Notes: generated by a model not told the origin, from the sequence alone. A stretch of DNA of 64,000 nt from Limnobaculum zhutongyuii (GCF_004295645.1 NZ_CP034752.1:1488001-1552000); one strand, 5' to 3'. Positions 41,717 through 51,640 are shown, counted from the first letter of the stretch. Made by a program: numbers and translations.

Positions 41717-43249
41717 TTACTCATCATCATTTTTAAGCAATAGTTTCCAACCGGCTACATCTTCCCAATATTCTTGCTCTCGCTCCAGATCGGCTAGCAC
41801 CAGGCTGTTTATATCTAAATATTGAGGTGGGAAAACCAGCGTTATATGGTAATCATCACTATGAAGTCGGCAATATTCCGGCTCTGTGGTTGCCTGACGC
41901 TGATTATTTAGCAGGATAGCCAGACGAAGAATTTGAATCAACGGAATAAACTGGCGCTTTTTTACTAAATTAAAGCTGGGGAGTTCATCTAACTTTATTC
42001 CTTTACGGTGAAAACGCACCAAAGAGGCCAACAGAAGTTGATGTTCCTGGTTAAAACCCGGTAGATTAGTATTTTGCAGAATATAGGCGGAATGGCGCTG
42101 CATATTGCTGTGGTTAATACTCAATCCCACTTCATGTAACATTGCAGCCCAGCCAAGTAGCGCTTCCAACTGTGGATTTGCCTGTGAGGCATTTTGCGCA
42201 AGCCATTGAGCATAGAACGATTGGGTTGTCGTTAATACCCGATTGGCCTGTTCCCGATCAATATTGTAATGTTCGGCTAAACTGATGGCTGTTCTGCTAC
42301 GAATATCCTGATGGCGGAAGCGACTTTCCATCTCATACAGAACGCCTTCTCGTAACGCACCATCAGATAATCTTAGTTCTTTAATTGCCAGCGCATTAAA
42401 TACACCACATAAAATAGCCAGCCCGGGAACAAAAACGCTTTGTCGATCGGGCGACAGGCCATCTAAATCGATTGCATCAAAAGATTTGAATTTGAGCGTG
42501 GCATTAACCACCTGCGTCAGACGTTCAGGCGTAATAATACCGTCTCTTTCACCCATCTCTTCAATAAGTACATTATGTACGGCTTTAATGGTTCCTGATG
42601 CACCTAAGGCGTACTGCCAGCCTTTAATACGGTATTGCCAGGCCAGATTCTCCAGCTTTTGTTCCGCAGCCAATTGAGCGCGCTGGAAATTCTGTTTAGT
42701 GATTTCATTATTGGGAAAAAACTGTTTAGCAAAACTAACACAACCCATACGACGGCTTTCAGCGATAAGAGGGGAGAAGTCTTCACCAATCACCAACTCA
42801 GTGGAACCGCCGCCAATATCAATAACTAATTTACGGCCTTTCTCCGGTTGAGTATGGGCTACCCCCATATAAATAAGGCGAGCTTCCTCTTGTCCGGAGA
42901 TGATTTCGATTGGGTAGGGTAAAATCTCACGAGCCCGCTGCAGAAAATCCTGACCGTTTACTGCCAGCCGTAAAGTATGAGTGCCAACGATGCGCACACT
43001 GTCCGGAGAAAAGCCCTGAAGACGTTCCGCAAACAGGCTCAAACAGTTTAGCCCACGTAGTATTGCCTCTTCACTGAGGTTGTTATCTCTATCCAAACCA
43101 TCGGCCAGATGAACTCGCTGTTTTAATCGTCCTAAAATTTGTAATGCTCCGTTAACAACACGGGCGATAACCATATGAAAGCTGTTGGACCCTAAATCAA
43201 TAGCTGCAATTTCTTGTGGTTTTGTTGTTATTGAATCGTTTAAGTGCAT
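41717..43249 (-). CDS. ppx: Exopolyphosphatase Ppx
   Basis: 510 aa (E. coli 513). The actin-like ATPase core starts AAIDLGSNSFHMVIARV, followed by ISGQEEARLIYMGV and VIDIGGGSTELVIGE (phosphate-binding loops). The C-terminal HD-like helical part has LHEVGLSINHSN. It trims phosphate from polyphosphate chains and can cleave pppGpp. It follows ppk by 2 bases, so make and break enzymes are co-expressed. In E. coli this pair lies elsewhere, so it is a local rearrangement. Confidence 0.96.
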   Translation of the reverse strand: MHLNDSITTKPQEIAAIDLGSNSFHMVIARVVNGALQILGRLKQRVHLADGLDRDNNLSEEAILRGLNCLSLFAERLQGFSPDSVRIVGTHTLRLAVNGQDFLQRAREILPYPIEIISGQEEARLIYMGVAHTQPEKGRKLVIDIGGGSTELVIGEDFSPLIAESRRMGCVSFAKQFFPNNEITKQNFQRAQLAAEQKLENLAWQYRIKGWQYALGASGTIKAVHNVLIEEMGERDGIITPERLTQVVNATLKFKSFDAIDLDGLSPDRQSVFVPGLAILCGVFNALAIKELRLSDGALREGVLYEMESRFRHQDIRSRTAISLAEHYNIDREQANRVLTTTQSFYAQWLAQNASQANPQLEALLGWAAMLHEVGLSINHSNMQRHSAYILQNTNLPGFNQEHQLLLASLVRFHRKGIKLDELPSFNLVKKRQFIPLIQILRLAILLNNQRQATTEPEYCRLHSDDYHITLVFPPQYLDINSLVLADLEREQEYWEDVAGWKLLLKNDDE

Positions 43250-43251
43250 TA

Positions 43252-45345
43252 TTATTTCTCTGTTATATCCGTCGACTCTATGTTGGTCGGCTGTTCCAAT
43301 GCTTTCAAATAATCATAAATGGCAATTTGTGAACGCACTTTTCTGCGGTTTCCACGAGGGACATATTGGTTACTTAACTCTTTATCAATAATCCGGGCTT
43401 TTACCGTATCGGATAGTTGAATATCAATGATATCCAGAACTCGCTGTTTCAGCACCGGATCGAGAATGGCTACGCCAACTTCAATACGGTAATCAATATT
43501 GCGCGTCATCCAGTCAGCAGAAGAGATAAATACCTGATTGTCGCCCTGATTCTCAAATATATAAACACGCGCATGCTCAAGGAATCGGTCAACGATACTG
43601 GTCACCTGAATATTTTCGCTAATACCGGGAAGATTAGGCACCAGCGAGCACATTCCGCGAACGATTAGGCGAATCTTTACTCCCGCCCCTGAAGCTGCGT
43701 AAAGCCGGTCAATCAACTCTTTATCGACCAGATTGTTAATTTTTAAGGTGATGCCGGCATCCAATCCTGCCTGAGCAAAAGAGATTTCTCTGTCGATCAG
43801 CTTGTTGAGCATTAAACGAGAGTTTTGTGGCGAAACCAGTAAATGCTCAAAACTAACGGGTCGATAAGGGTTTTCAATAAAGTTAAATACCCGACGGACT
43901 TCATTGGTAATACGGGAATCCGCAGTAAGCAGAGAGAAGTCAGTATAGAGGCGGGCGGTTTTTTCATTAAAATTACCGGTACCAATATGGGCATAGCGAA
44001 CAATCTGACCATCTTCTATACGGGAAATCAGGAAAAGTTTGGCATGAATTTTCAGACCAGGAGCTGAGAAAATAACGTGTACTCCCGCTTCGGTTAAGCG
44101 CTTAGCCCAATGAATATTTGCTTCTTCATCAAAGCGCGCCTGTAGCTCTACAACCACTGTCACTTTTTTGCCATTGTGTGCGGCATTAATCATTGATTCG
44201 ATTATGCGAGAGTCTTTAGCAACCCGATAAATATTAATTTTGATAGCCAATACGTTAGGGTCGAATGACGCCTGACGGACTAGTTCAAGAACGTGCTCGA
44301 AAGTATGGTAAGGATAATAGAGCAATACATCACGCTCTTTAATAGCATCGAAACCATTACGGAAGTTATTGAACCAGATATGCCTTAAACGAGGTAACGG
44401 CTTATTAACCAGATTGGCCTTACCTACATTCGGAAAACTGATAAAGTCTTTAAAGTTATGGTAGCGCCCACCGGGGATCACGGAATCATAAGAAGATATC
44501 CCCAGCTTTTTGCGCAGAATTTCTACCATATCATTTGGCATATCACGTTGATAAACAAATCGAACGGGTTCTGCTGTGAGGCGTTGTTTCAGGCTGGAAG
44601 ACATCAGTTCAAGCCAGCTGGATTCCATTTCGTTTACCAGGTCATATTCGGCATCCCGAGTCATTTTCATCGAGTAGGCATCAAGAGACTGATAATCGAA
44701 AAAACCTTTAAAGATATCGTCCAGACAAAAACGAATAATATTATCCAGCAAGATCATTGGCTTGCGTCGGCGCGGCGGCTCAGGCGGTAAAGTAATAAAA
44801 CGAGAGACCTTATTGGATGGAATTTCCAACAGGGCATACTCTTTCTTCTCTGCATTAATCACGATTTCAACGGCCAGATAGGTATAGTCGTCTTTTAAAA
44901 ATTCAAGCAGGCTGATGTCGTTATTGAGCAGGATAGGGGTAATGTGTTGTCTCAGATGATTCTTGAAGTAATGACGTAACCAGAGTTGCTGATTTTCAGA
45001 TAGTTGGCGTTCATTAATCAAAAACACCTGATTGCGAGCCATTTCCAGCAGGAGTTCGTTGTAAAGGTTGTCAAATTCCAGATCGGTCTTTAATACTTTA
45101 GCCTGAATCTTTTTTAAAACCTGTCTGGAGCTGGATGCAGATCCTTGTTCTTCTTTAATCAAAATACGCCGTTTTACATCGGCAAAACGAACCTTATAAA
45201 ACTCATCGAGGTTGCTGGAATAGATGCCTAAAAAACGGATCCGTTCAATCAACGGGTTACTTTTATCAGCGGCTTCCTGTAATACCCGTTCATTAAACGA
45301 CAACCAGCTCAGTTCTTTCTCAATATAGAGTTTTTCCTGATTCAT
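43252..45345 (-). CDS. ppk: Polyphosphate kinase Ppk1
   Basis: 697 aa from the ATG at 45345 (MNQEKLYIEKELSWLSFNERV); GGAG lies 5 bases upstream, and the ATG one codon earlier is too close. An in-frame extension to 45378 is not supported. It has the PLD-like core ARFDEEANIHWAKRL, GLKIHAKLFLISR with the autophosphorylated His, and HIGTGNFNEKTARLYTD. It polymerises the gamma-phosphate of ATP at the membrane. The length matches E. coli Ppk (688). Confidence 0.97.
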   Translation of the reverse strand: MNQEKLYIEKELSWLSFNERVLQEAADKSNPLIERIRFLGIYSSNLDEFYKVRFADVKRRILIKEEQGSASSSRQVLKKIQAKVLKTDLEFDNLYNELLLEMARNQVFLINERQLSENQQLWLRHYFKNHLRQHITPILLNNDISLLEFLKDDYTYLAVEIVINAEKKEYALLEIPSNKVSRFITLPPEPPRRRKPMILLDNIIRFCLDDIFKGFFDYQSLDAYSMKMTRDAEYDLVNEMESSWLELMSSSLKQRLTAEPVRFVYQRDMPNDMVEILRKKLGISSYDSVIPGGRYHNFKDFISFPNVGKANLVNKPLPRLRHIWFNNFRNGFDAIKERDVLLYYPYHTFEHVLELVRQASFDPNVLAIKINIYRVAKDSRIIESMINAAHNGKKVTVVVELQARFDEEANIHWAKRLTEAGVHVIFSAPGLKIHAKLFLISRIEDGQIVRYAHIGTGNFNEKTARLYTDFSLLTADSRITNEVRRVFNFIENPYRPVSFEHLLVSPQNSRLMLNKLIDREISFAQAGLDAGITLKINNLVDKELIDRLYAASGAGVKIRLIVRGMCSLVPNLPGISENIQVTSIVDRFLEHARVYIFENQGDNQVFISSADWMTRNIDYRIEVGVAILDPVLKQRVLDIIDIQLSDTVKARIIDKELSNQYVPRGNRRKVRSQIAIYDYLKALEQPTNIESTDITEK

Positions 45346-45582
45346 CATGACTCCGTGACAGCTGAATAATGGGACCATTATGGCGATTAGTGTGGGGGCA
45401 AGTCCACAGATACCTGAGAGAAATTGTTCTGCAGTTAATAGTTTAGCTAACCCTGATAGGAACGCGTATTGTCGATTTATGCGTTTTTAACTACAAATTG
45501 ATTATTTTGGATTTAAGTTTTTTGAGATTGTGTCGTCTTAAGTGTTGCCTAAGGAAAAATAGAATATAAACAAGGATAAATA

Positions 45583-45798
45583 ATGCGAGGCAACAATTTG
45601 TTGAATGTGGACACGATTGATGAAAATGAACATTCGTTGGTCTATCACTGTCCCTACTGTAAGCAAAAACTGCTATCAAAAGCGCCTTATAAGGGCGAAG
45701 TTTGGGAGAGTTCTATTTGCTGTCACCATTGCGAAATGATCAATTACTCGATTTTTTATCATAATCGGGTTGATTCATTTCGGTTGAGTAATGTTTAA
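45583..45798 (+). CDS. Small zinc-ribbon-like protein, 71 aa, unrecognised
   Basis: Starts MRGNNLLNVDTIDENE with AAGGAT upstream. It has two Cys clusters, CPYCKQKLL (about residue 23) and CCHHCEM (about residue 47), spaced to bind one zinc. I know no family by this sequence. It lies between ppk and fabA, where E. coli has rmf near fabA, but it does not resemble Rmf. A strong terminator follows, supporting a real gene. Confidence 0.6.
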   Translation: MRGNNLLNVDTIDENEHSLVYHCPYCKQKLLSKAPYKGEVWESSICCHHCEMINYSIFYHNRVDSFRLSNV

Positions 45799-45823
45799 AC
45801 AACAATCAACGAATGACCAAAAC

Positions 45824-45863
45824 AATAAAGGCGTATTCCATTTCGATGAAATACGCCTTTATT
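45824..45863. terminator. Two-way terminator before fabA
   Basis: AATAAAGGCGTATT and AATACGCCTTTATT pair around a 12-base loop. It serves both the small zinc-ribbon gene and the converging fabA gene. Confidence 0.9.
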
Positions 45864-45903
45864 ACGATGGTAAAAAGCACCCTACATCAAGAAGTGTGGA
45901 TGA

Positions 45904-46422
45904 TTAGAATGCGCTGGTATCTTTGAACAGACCCACTTTCAGATCGGTAGCGGTGTAAATGACGCGACCATCGACTAATACTTCACCATCGGCTAATCCC
46001 ATAATTAAGCGACGATTAACGATACGCTTCAGGTGTAGTCGGTAAGTCACTTTTTTAGCGGTTGGTAATACCTGTCCGGTCAATTTAACTTCACCAACGC
46101 CGAGTGCACGGCCTTTACCTTCACCACCTAACCAGCCTAAATAGAAGCCTACTAATTGCCACATTGCATCCAGACCTAAACAACCGGGCATAACCGGATC
46201 GCCAATAAAGTGACAACCAAAGAACCACAGATCAGGATTGATATCCAATTCTGCTTCTACATAACCTTTGTCATACTGCCCGCCGGTTTCGGTCATTTTT
46301 ACAATGCGATCCATCATTAACATATTTGGTGCCGGTAATGGAGGTCCACCCGCGCCAAATAATTCACCACGACCTGAAGCGAGCAGGTCTTCTTTCGTAT
46401 AGGATTCGCGTTTTTCAAACAT
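45904..46422 (-). CDS. fabA: 3-hydroxydecanoyl-ACP dehydratase/isomerase FabA
   Basis: 172 aa, the E. coli length. The active-site stretch GCHFIGDPVMPGCLGLDAMW holds the catalytic His and Asp of the hot-dog fold. LPAPNMLMMDRIVKMTETGG is conserved at the substrate tunnel. It introduces the cis double bond for unsaturated fatty acids. A palindrome resembling a FabR operator lies about 70 bases upstream. Confidence 0.98.
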   Translation of the reverse strand: MFEKRESYTKEDLLASGRGELFGAGGPPLPAPNMLMMDRIVKMTETGGQYDKGYVEAELDINPDLWFFGCHFIGDPVMPGCLGLDAMWQLVGFYLGWLGGEGKGRALGVGEVKLTGQVLPTAKKVTYRLHLKRIVNRRLIMGLADGEVLVDGRVIYTATDLKVGLFKDTSAF

Positions 46423-46492
46423 AATTGTACTAACCTTATTTTTTGAATATGTAAAAGGGCAGTATACCCATTTGGTAATATCGCACTAGATT

Positions 46493-46510
46493 AGCTTACA
46501 GTTGTAAGCT
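46493..46510. promoter_or_regulatory. FabR-like palindrome upstream of fabA
   Basis: AGCTTACAGTTGTAAGCT is a perfect 18-base palindrome apart from its 2-base centre. Its outer AGC…GCT and inner TACA/TGTA resemble the FabR operator (AGCGTACA…TGT.CGCT) known before E. coli fabA and fabB. It lies between the ycbZ stop and the fabA start. The identification is by similarity only. Confidence 0.55.
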
Positions 46511-46522
46511 GAACAAGTCCGA

Positions 46523-48274
46523 TCAGCCGCGATTAAACCAATTAAGCCAACGAAGCGGCCATGGCAGGCGATTTCGATCGTTTCCTGCTACTTGAGTAAT
46601 GCGTTCCTGAATGGAACCAATAATGCTTGGTTTATTTTCATCAACATAAGGTAATCCAGTCAGTAATGGCAAAGCATCCTGTGCATGGTCGATGGCCCAT
46701 AAATGGAAACGACCGGCCTTCACCGCTTCGATAACCTCATTCTTCAAACAGAGATGACGTATATTTGTCAGCGGCAATATAACGCCCTGAGAGCCGGTAA
46801 GTTCACGGCTATTACAAACATCAAAGAATCCCTCGATCTTTTCGTTAATTCCACCGATGGTTTGAACATTACCAAACTGATCGACTGAACCGGTTACCGC
46901 AATTTGTTGATTGATTGGCTGCTGTGACAAAGCGCTCATCAATGCACACAGGCCGGCCAGTGAAGCGCTGTCACCGTCAACTTCACCGTAAGATTGTTCA
47001 AATACGATAGAACCAGAGAATGGGAACTGTTGGTCGGAGGCCAACTCCGCTGCAATAAAGGCCTGCATAATCATAATGCCTTTAGCATGCAGATTACCGC
47101 CCAGCTCGGATTTTCTCTCTACATCGGTGATTTCTCCGTCGCCCAGATGAACCACACAGCTAATGCGTGATGGTTCTCCCATTGCGCGAGGATGCCCCGG
47201 ATATTCCAAAACGGATAAACCATTGATTTGGCCAATCACAAAGCCTTCGGTTTCGATACGCACCTGACCAAGGTCTATATCATCTAATACCATTTCAGAT
47301 AGATAGCTCTCACGCCACAGCTTTTCTTGTTCTGACTGCTCCAGAGATTGGGCGGTAATAGCCGGAGCCGCAAAAGGTACGGCATCACTTAATATATGAC
47401 TTAGTAATTGAGGGCAGAGAGGCAGCTTTTCCTGATCGCCGCTTTTTCTAACCGCAATATTAATGAGCGAAGGATAGGCGCTGGCATCGATTGAAGGTAA
47501 CTGGTAATGACTGGCAACTGAATTGAGGTATTCACACCAGGTCACAATATCTTCGTCCTGATTGACGACCAGATCGGTTTCGAATTCAGTATAAATAACC
47601 TGTTCAATCAGTTCCGGTTCCAGCTCCTGGAGTTCACCTAATCCATAACGATCGCCAACTAAAATGACCTTTAGCTCTAATGGCATTGAAGGGATAGATA
47701 GCGGCAAAGGACGGGTATCATCAACAGAGAACCACTGAAAACGCTTGCTAACGACTGCTTGTTTTAAGCGAAACCATAAGTGTGGCTGAGTTAACAAAGT
47801 ACGAACAGAAAGAATCAGAATTCCGCCGTTCGCTTTATGAATTAAACCCGGTTCCAGCGTATAGCTATCATTATGCTTGCGCAGGCAGCCAAACAGTTGT
47901 TCTGTTTCCAACCATTCTTCATACAGGCAGTCATCAGTAGCTGCAAAATTATCGCTTTTACTTTGTGCATCAACTCGGCTGATAACCTGATTGTTGATTT
48001 CATATCGGCTGCCAAAAACTTCAGGACGTACGGGCTGAATATTTTTTACCGCATCATGAATCAGTGAAAGGTAGGCACGGCTATCAACAGCTTTTATCAG
48101 CATAAACGGCGAAGCCGTCATATGCTGATGACAGAAAGTATGCAAAGACTTCTGCAAACGGGGCTGCGTGATTGCAATGTTTAATGGTTCGCGACGATAT
48201 TCTCGTTCGAACAGGCCTGTACAGGCAGCGGTATTTGGCAATAACTGTTGCCATTCAAGTCGATTGATAGTCAA
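46523..48274 (-). CDS. ycbZ: YcbZ, Lon-like protease (LonH type)
   Basis: 583 aa (E. coli 586). The C-terminal Lon protease domain has the catalytic Ser in GEVDGDSASLAGLCALMSAL (about residue 440) and the Lys in GGINEKIEGFFDV (about residue 482). The N-terminal AAA-like part is degenerate, as in E. coli YcbZ. It directly precedes fabA and is divergent from matP, the E. coli order. The substrates are not well known; links to ribosome assembly have been reported. Confidence 0.94.
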   Translation of the reverse strand: MTINRLEWQQLLPNTAACTGLFEREYRREPLNIAITQPRLQKSLHTFCHQHMTASPFMLIKAVDSRAYLSLIHDAVKNIQPVRPEVFGSRYEINNQVISRVDAQSKSDNFAATDDCLYEEWLETEQLFGCLRKHNDSYTLEPGLIHKANGGILILSVRTLLTQPHLWFRLKQAVVSKRFQWFSVDDTRPLPLSIPSMPLELKVILVGDRYGLGELQELEPELIEQVIYTEFETDLVVNQDEDIVTWCEYLNSVASHYQLPSIDASAYPSLINIAVRKSGDQEKLPLCPQLLSHILSDAVPFAAPAITAQSLEQSEQEKLWRESYLSEMVLDDIDLGQVRIETEGFVIGQINGLSVLEYPGHPRAMGEPSRISCVVHLGDGEITDVERKSELGGNLHAKGIMIMQAFIAAELASDQQFPFSGSIVFEQSYGEVDGDSASLAGLCALMSALSQQPINQQIAVTGSVDQFGNVQTIGGINEKIEGFFDVCNSRELTGSQGVILPLTNIRHLCLKNEVIEAVKAGRFHLWAIDHAQDALPLLTGLPYVDENKPSIIGSIQERITQVAGNDRNRLPWPLRWLNWFNRG

Positions 48275-48471
48275 AGTATTCGCTGTTTAATTCAAAAAGG
48301 AAAACGAGATTATACAAGAAACACACGGAGTTCATACTCCCGTGATTCAGTTAACCAATTGTCTGGTCAATATTATAGACAATGGCGATAAAAACAGTAG
48401 GGACAAAGTCTTGAGAAGGGCTCAAAAGCTGCTATGCTACAAATGTTACACGGTCACTCAATAGGTGCTTT

Positions 48472-48927
48472 ATGAAATATCAGCAATTAGATAATCTTGA
48501 AAGTGGGTGGAAGTGGAAGTATCTGGTTAAAAAGCACCGGGAAGGTGAAGAGATAACTCGCTATATAGAATATAGTGCAGCTCAGGAAAAAGTGGATGAG
48601 TTGCTACAGTTAGAGAATGAACCACACCGGGTTCAGGAATGGATTAGCGCACATATTAATCCTGAACTATTGAACCGATTAAAACAAACTATCCGGGCCA
48701 GACGTAAGCGCCACTTTAATGCAGAACAGCAACACACGCGTAAAAAGTCTATCGACCTTGAGTTTTTGGTGTGGCAACGTCTTTCAGCCTTGTCTCAACG
48801 TCGTGGGGCAACATTATCTGAAACTATTGTTCAACTTATCGAAGATGCAGAAAGAAAAGAGCAATATGCTAATCAAATGTCGCTATTAAAACAGGATTTG
48901 AAAGCTATCTTAACTCAGGATAAGTGA
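48472..48927 (+). CDS. matP: MatP, Ter macrodomain organiser
   Basis: 151 aa (E. coli 150). It opens MKYQQLDNLESGWKWKYLVKKHREGE. The ribbon-helix-helix is in KSIDLEFLVWQRLSALSQRRG (about residues 100–120), followed by a coiled coil to the C-terminus. It binds matS sites in the terminus region, joins ZapB and delays sister separation. Its presence here beside fabA and ompA agrees with E. coli synteny. Confidence 0.96.
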   Translation: MKYQQLDNLESGWKWKYLVKKHREGEEITRYIEYSAAQEKVDELLQLENEPHRVQEWISAHINPELLNRLKQTIRARRKRHFNAEQQHTRKKSIDLEFLVWQRLSALSQRRGATLSETIVQLIEDAERKEQYANQMSLLKQDLKAILTQDK

Positions 48928-48983
48928 CATAAGATGTGACGCAGAGAGATTTTGAAGTGGATTGTTAGTTTTTAAGTGATAAT

Positions 48984-49011
48984 AAAAAACCCCGCAAAGC
49001 GGGGTTTTTTT
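48984..49011. terminator. Two-way terminator between matP and ompA
   Basis: AAAAAACCCCGC and GCGGGGTTTTTT with a 3-base loop form a strong stem. It ends the abundant ompA transcript from the right and matP from the left. Confidence 0.93.
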
Positions 49012-49035
49012 GTATAAAGCTATATCAGAAGACTA

Positions 49036-50112
49036 TTACTTTCTAACAGCTTCTTTAACTTCAGTTACAACGTCTTTAGCGCCTTTAACTTCGATCTCTA
49101 CACGACGATCTGGAGCCAGACAATCGATCAGAGCAGCACCACGCTTCATACCATCACAGGTAGAACCGGTAACTGGGTTAGATTTGCCTAAACCACGAGC
49201 AGAAATCTTATCAGAAGGGATGCCTTTAGATACTAAGTAGCTAACAACGCTTTGTGCACGTTGCTCAGACAGTTTTTGGTTGTATTTCTCAGAACCGATA
49301 CGGTCGGTGTAACCCAGAACAACTAAAGAACCGTTAGTTGGGTTAATTGAGCTTAATTCGCCGTATAATTGATCCAGAGCTTGCTTACCTTCTGGCTTCA
49401 GGTTTGCTTTGTTGAAAGCGAACAGAACGTCAGATTTCAGAGTGAAACGCTTGGTTTCAACAACTGGTACAGCAACTACAGCTGGAGCTGGTTTAGCTTG
49501 ACCGAAACGGTAAGCTACGCCTAAGCTCAGCATGCCGTTGTCTGGACGAGTACCAACGCTGTCAGAATCGCCGTTACCGATGTTGTTAACCCACTGGTAA
49601 TCTAAACGAGTAGCGATGCTTGGAGTGATAGCGTATTCAACACCAACTGCTGCCAGTGGAGAAATACCAGTATCGTGAGCTTTATATTCACCACCAGCTG
49701 CTGGATGAACTTTGGTGTCTCCACGCCAGCCCATAGCACCTAAACGGGTGTAGATATCCAGATCGTTCATTACTGGATAGCTCAGTTTAGCTGCTAACTG
49801 AATGCCTTGAGCTTTATAAGCAGCACTGTTATCACCACGGTAAGTCATACGACCTAACCAGTCATAACCTAATTCAAAACCTAAGTATTGGTTAGCTTGA
49901 TAACCGAAATAAGCACCAGCACCTAATTGGTTAGGGTGAGTATTTTGGTTGTTCAGTGAATCAAGACCGGTGTTTTTGTAGAAACCAGTGTCATGGTAAG
50001 AAGACCAGCCCACTTTAGCACCAGTGTACCAAGTGTTGTCTAATGGTGCGGCTTGCGCTGCAGTAGCGAAACCGGTCAGTGCCATTGCTAGTGCAATTGC
50101 TGTCTTTTTCAT
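49036..50112 (-). CDS. ompA: Outer-membrane protein A
   Basis: 358 aa from the ATG at 50112, with GAGGCGC upstream; the frame's earlier ATG is not used. A signal peptide ends at AQA-APL. The eight-strand barrel (about residues 22–195) begins NTWYTGAKVGWSSYHD. A short Pro/Val linker (KPAPAVVAVPV) leads to the OmpA-like peptidoglycan-binding domain with LGYTDRIGSEKYNQKLSEQR. It stabilises the envelope and is a phage and colicin receptor. Codon choice looks highly biased, as expected for an abundant protein. Confidence 0.97.
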   Translation of the reverse strand: MKKTAIALAMALTGFATAAQAAPLDNTWYTGAKVGWSSYHDTGFYKNTGLDSLNNQNTHPNQLGAGAYFGYQANQYLGFELGYDWLGRMTYRGDNSAAYKAQGIQLAAKLSYPVMNDLDIYTRLGAMGWRGDTKVHPAAGGEYKAHDTGISPLAAVGVEYAITPSIATRLDYQWVNNIGNGDSDSVGTRPDNGMLSLGVAYRFGQAKPAPAVVAVPVVETKRFTLKSDVLFAFNKANLKPEGKQALDQLYGELSSINPTNGSLVVLGYTDRIGSEKYNQKLSEQRAQSVVSYLVSKGIPSDKISARGLGKSNPVTGSTCDGMKRGAALIDCLAPDRRVEIEVKGAKDVVTEVKEAVRK

Positions 50113-50913
50113 TTTGCGCCTCGTTATCATCTAAAATAGTAGTGATATAAGTTAATGCTATGTGGTTCTAGTTTTAAAGTTCGAAGTTAAAGTACCCTCA
50201 TCAATCCATGACTGACATCGAGAATCTGGAACCATAAAGCAACCTAATCAAGGTAAAGTTTACAACGTGTAAGAAAAGTTACAAGTGTTGAGTACTAAAA
50301 GCAGATAAAAATATCCTGATTAGTTTAATTATTAACGCCTGTGTTACGTCAGTAACTCTTAATTAAAAGCTAACCTGAGTGGCATTATAATAATCAAGTT
50401 GAATAAATAATAGCGATAAATTAATGATTATGAGAGAAGAAAGGGAAGTGTTAAGCATTCTGTGCTATTAGTAGATTGTTATTATGTAACATAAAATTAC
50501 ATCACAGACGCTTTGTAATGTTATGTTAGCTTAAGTAAAGATGTTATGTGGGCTAATAATCCAATTGATTGATACAGAGGGAAGAGTTGTTTCTGATGGC
50601 GATAAAAAGTGCCTTTATCACAGGAAGTAATAACATTAAGCAATAATCATCAGCGGGAAAAATGCCAGTTAATACCCTCAAATTTAATATTTCATCTCTA
50701 TTTTGGGTTTAATAATGCACCATATTTACAAACCGGGAACTGGGTAATTGGTAAATATAAATACTTACTTAAAATAAGCCTTAATATTTAAGCGCTATCT
50801 TATCTTTCGCAACGCATTGGGCTAAATTTTAACAATATAACCATTTCTATGTATCGCTGTGCGTCTGATAATCATATCTCTGTGTTGGATGATTATAATG
50901 GGAGCTATATCAG
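50113..50913. other. ompA–sulA spacer, 800 bases
   Basis: It is AT-rich with no convincing gene. The first 150 bases hold the ompA promoter and its long leader. A short frame at 50,609–50,791 (60 codons) has no ribosome site and lacks coding character. The spacer is longer than in E. coli, and the middle part (50,300–50,850) shows nothing I recognise. Confidence 0.5.
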
Positions 50914-51408
50914 TTAGTGCCAATGAGATTTACTAAACATATCATTATGCAACAGGGCGCTTTGTAGCATTGGGAGAGATTGTAAGATAAACCCATAACA
51001 ATCACCTTCTTTTGCCGCCTGGTTTAATCTTTCTTTAATTTCCGGACTAATTGCTGGTAGCCAGGCAATAACGGAGCTGAAATTACCACTACGTAATGCT
51101 TTTTCCATCATCTCAATAGTGCTTTCCGTTGAAACTGAATTTAAGCCAATGGTTTTATTTTCCGGTAATCCCAGACTATTAATCCAGTAACGATTTAAGC
51201 GACGTTCAGGCGACAGCCAAAGTTGCCAACGAGGCTGATGCCCCAATTGTTGAAGAAAAGGAAGCAGCAGGTGAAGTGTGAATGGATTTTGTGGATCGTA
51301 AATGATTTCACTCACTTGGCTGGAGGTATAAACATGCTTCTGAGTGTTGCCTATCGCATTCGTTAATGCATATGAAGCGTTGTGATGTGTTTGTTGTATT
51401 GAGCGCAT
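50914..51408 (-). CDS. sulA: SulA, SOS cell-division inhibitor
   Basis: 164 aa (E. coli 169). LLPFLQQLGHQPRWQLWLSPERRLNRYWINSLGL is a conserved stretch, here described by its outer ends LLPFLQQLG and WINSLGL, and KIGL-like NKTIGLNSV follows. It caps FtsZ to block septation during DNA damage and is removed by Lon. The C-terminal HNDMFSKSHWH keeps the Lon-recognised His end (E. coli ends SKIHSNLYH). A LexA box lies about 23 bases upstream. Confidence 0.94.
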   Translation of the reverse strand: MRSIQQTHHNASYALTNAIGNTQKHVYTSSQVSEIIYDPQNPFTLHLLLPFLQQLGHQPRWQLWLSPERRLNRYWINSLGLPENKTIGLNSVSTESTIEMMEKALRSGNFSSVIAWLPAISPEIKERLNQAAKEGDCYGFILQSLPMLQSALLHNDMFSKSHWH

Positions 51409-51430
51409 AATTTAATCACCTATAACCATA

Positions 51431-51446
51431 CTGTGTATTTGTACAG
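51431..51446. promoter_or_regulatory. LexA box of sulA
   Basis: CTGTGTATTTGTACAG matches CTGT-N8-ACAG exactly. It lies 23 bases before the sulA start, covering the promoter. This accords with SOS control of sulA in E. coli. Confidence 0.93.
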
Positions 51447-51640
51447 TACTCTAGGCGTTGGACGAAATCAAGTATTTTCATGATGCTTCGCAAATTTTGC
51501 ATTATTACGGTATTAACTAACTATTACTTCTAGATATTTTTTGAAAATTGATTATGTTGAAAATAGTTTCGTTACGTTACTTTTCGTCGTTACGTATCAA
51601 ACTACACCCAATTGATTTATCAAAAAACATTAGAGGTTAT

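Noticed and set aside
50609..50791. 60-codon frame between ompA and sulA
   Set aside because: No ribosome binding site, and composition matches the surrounding AT-rich spacer.
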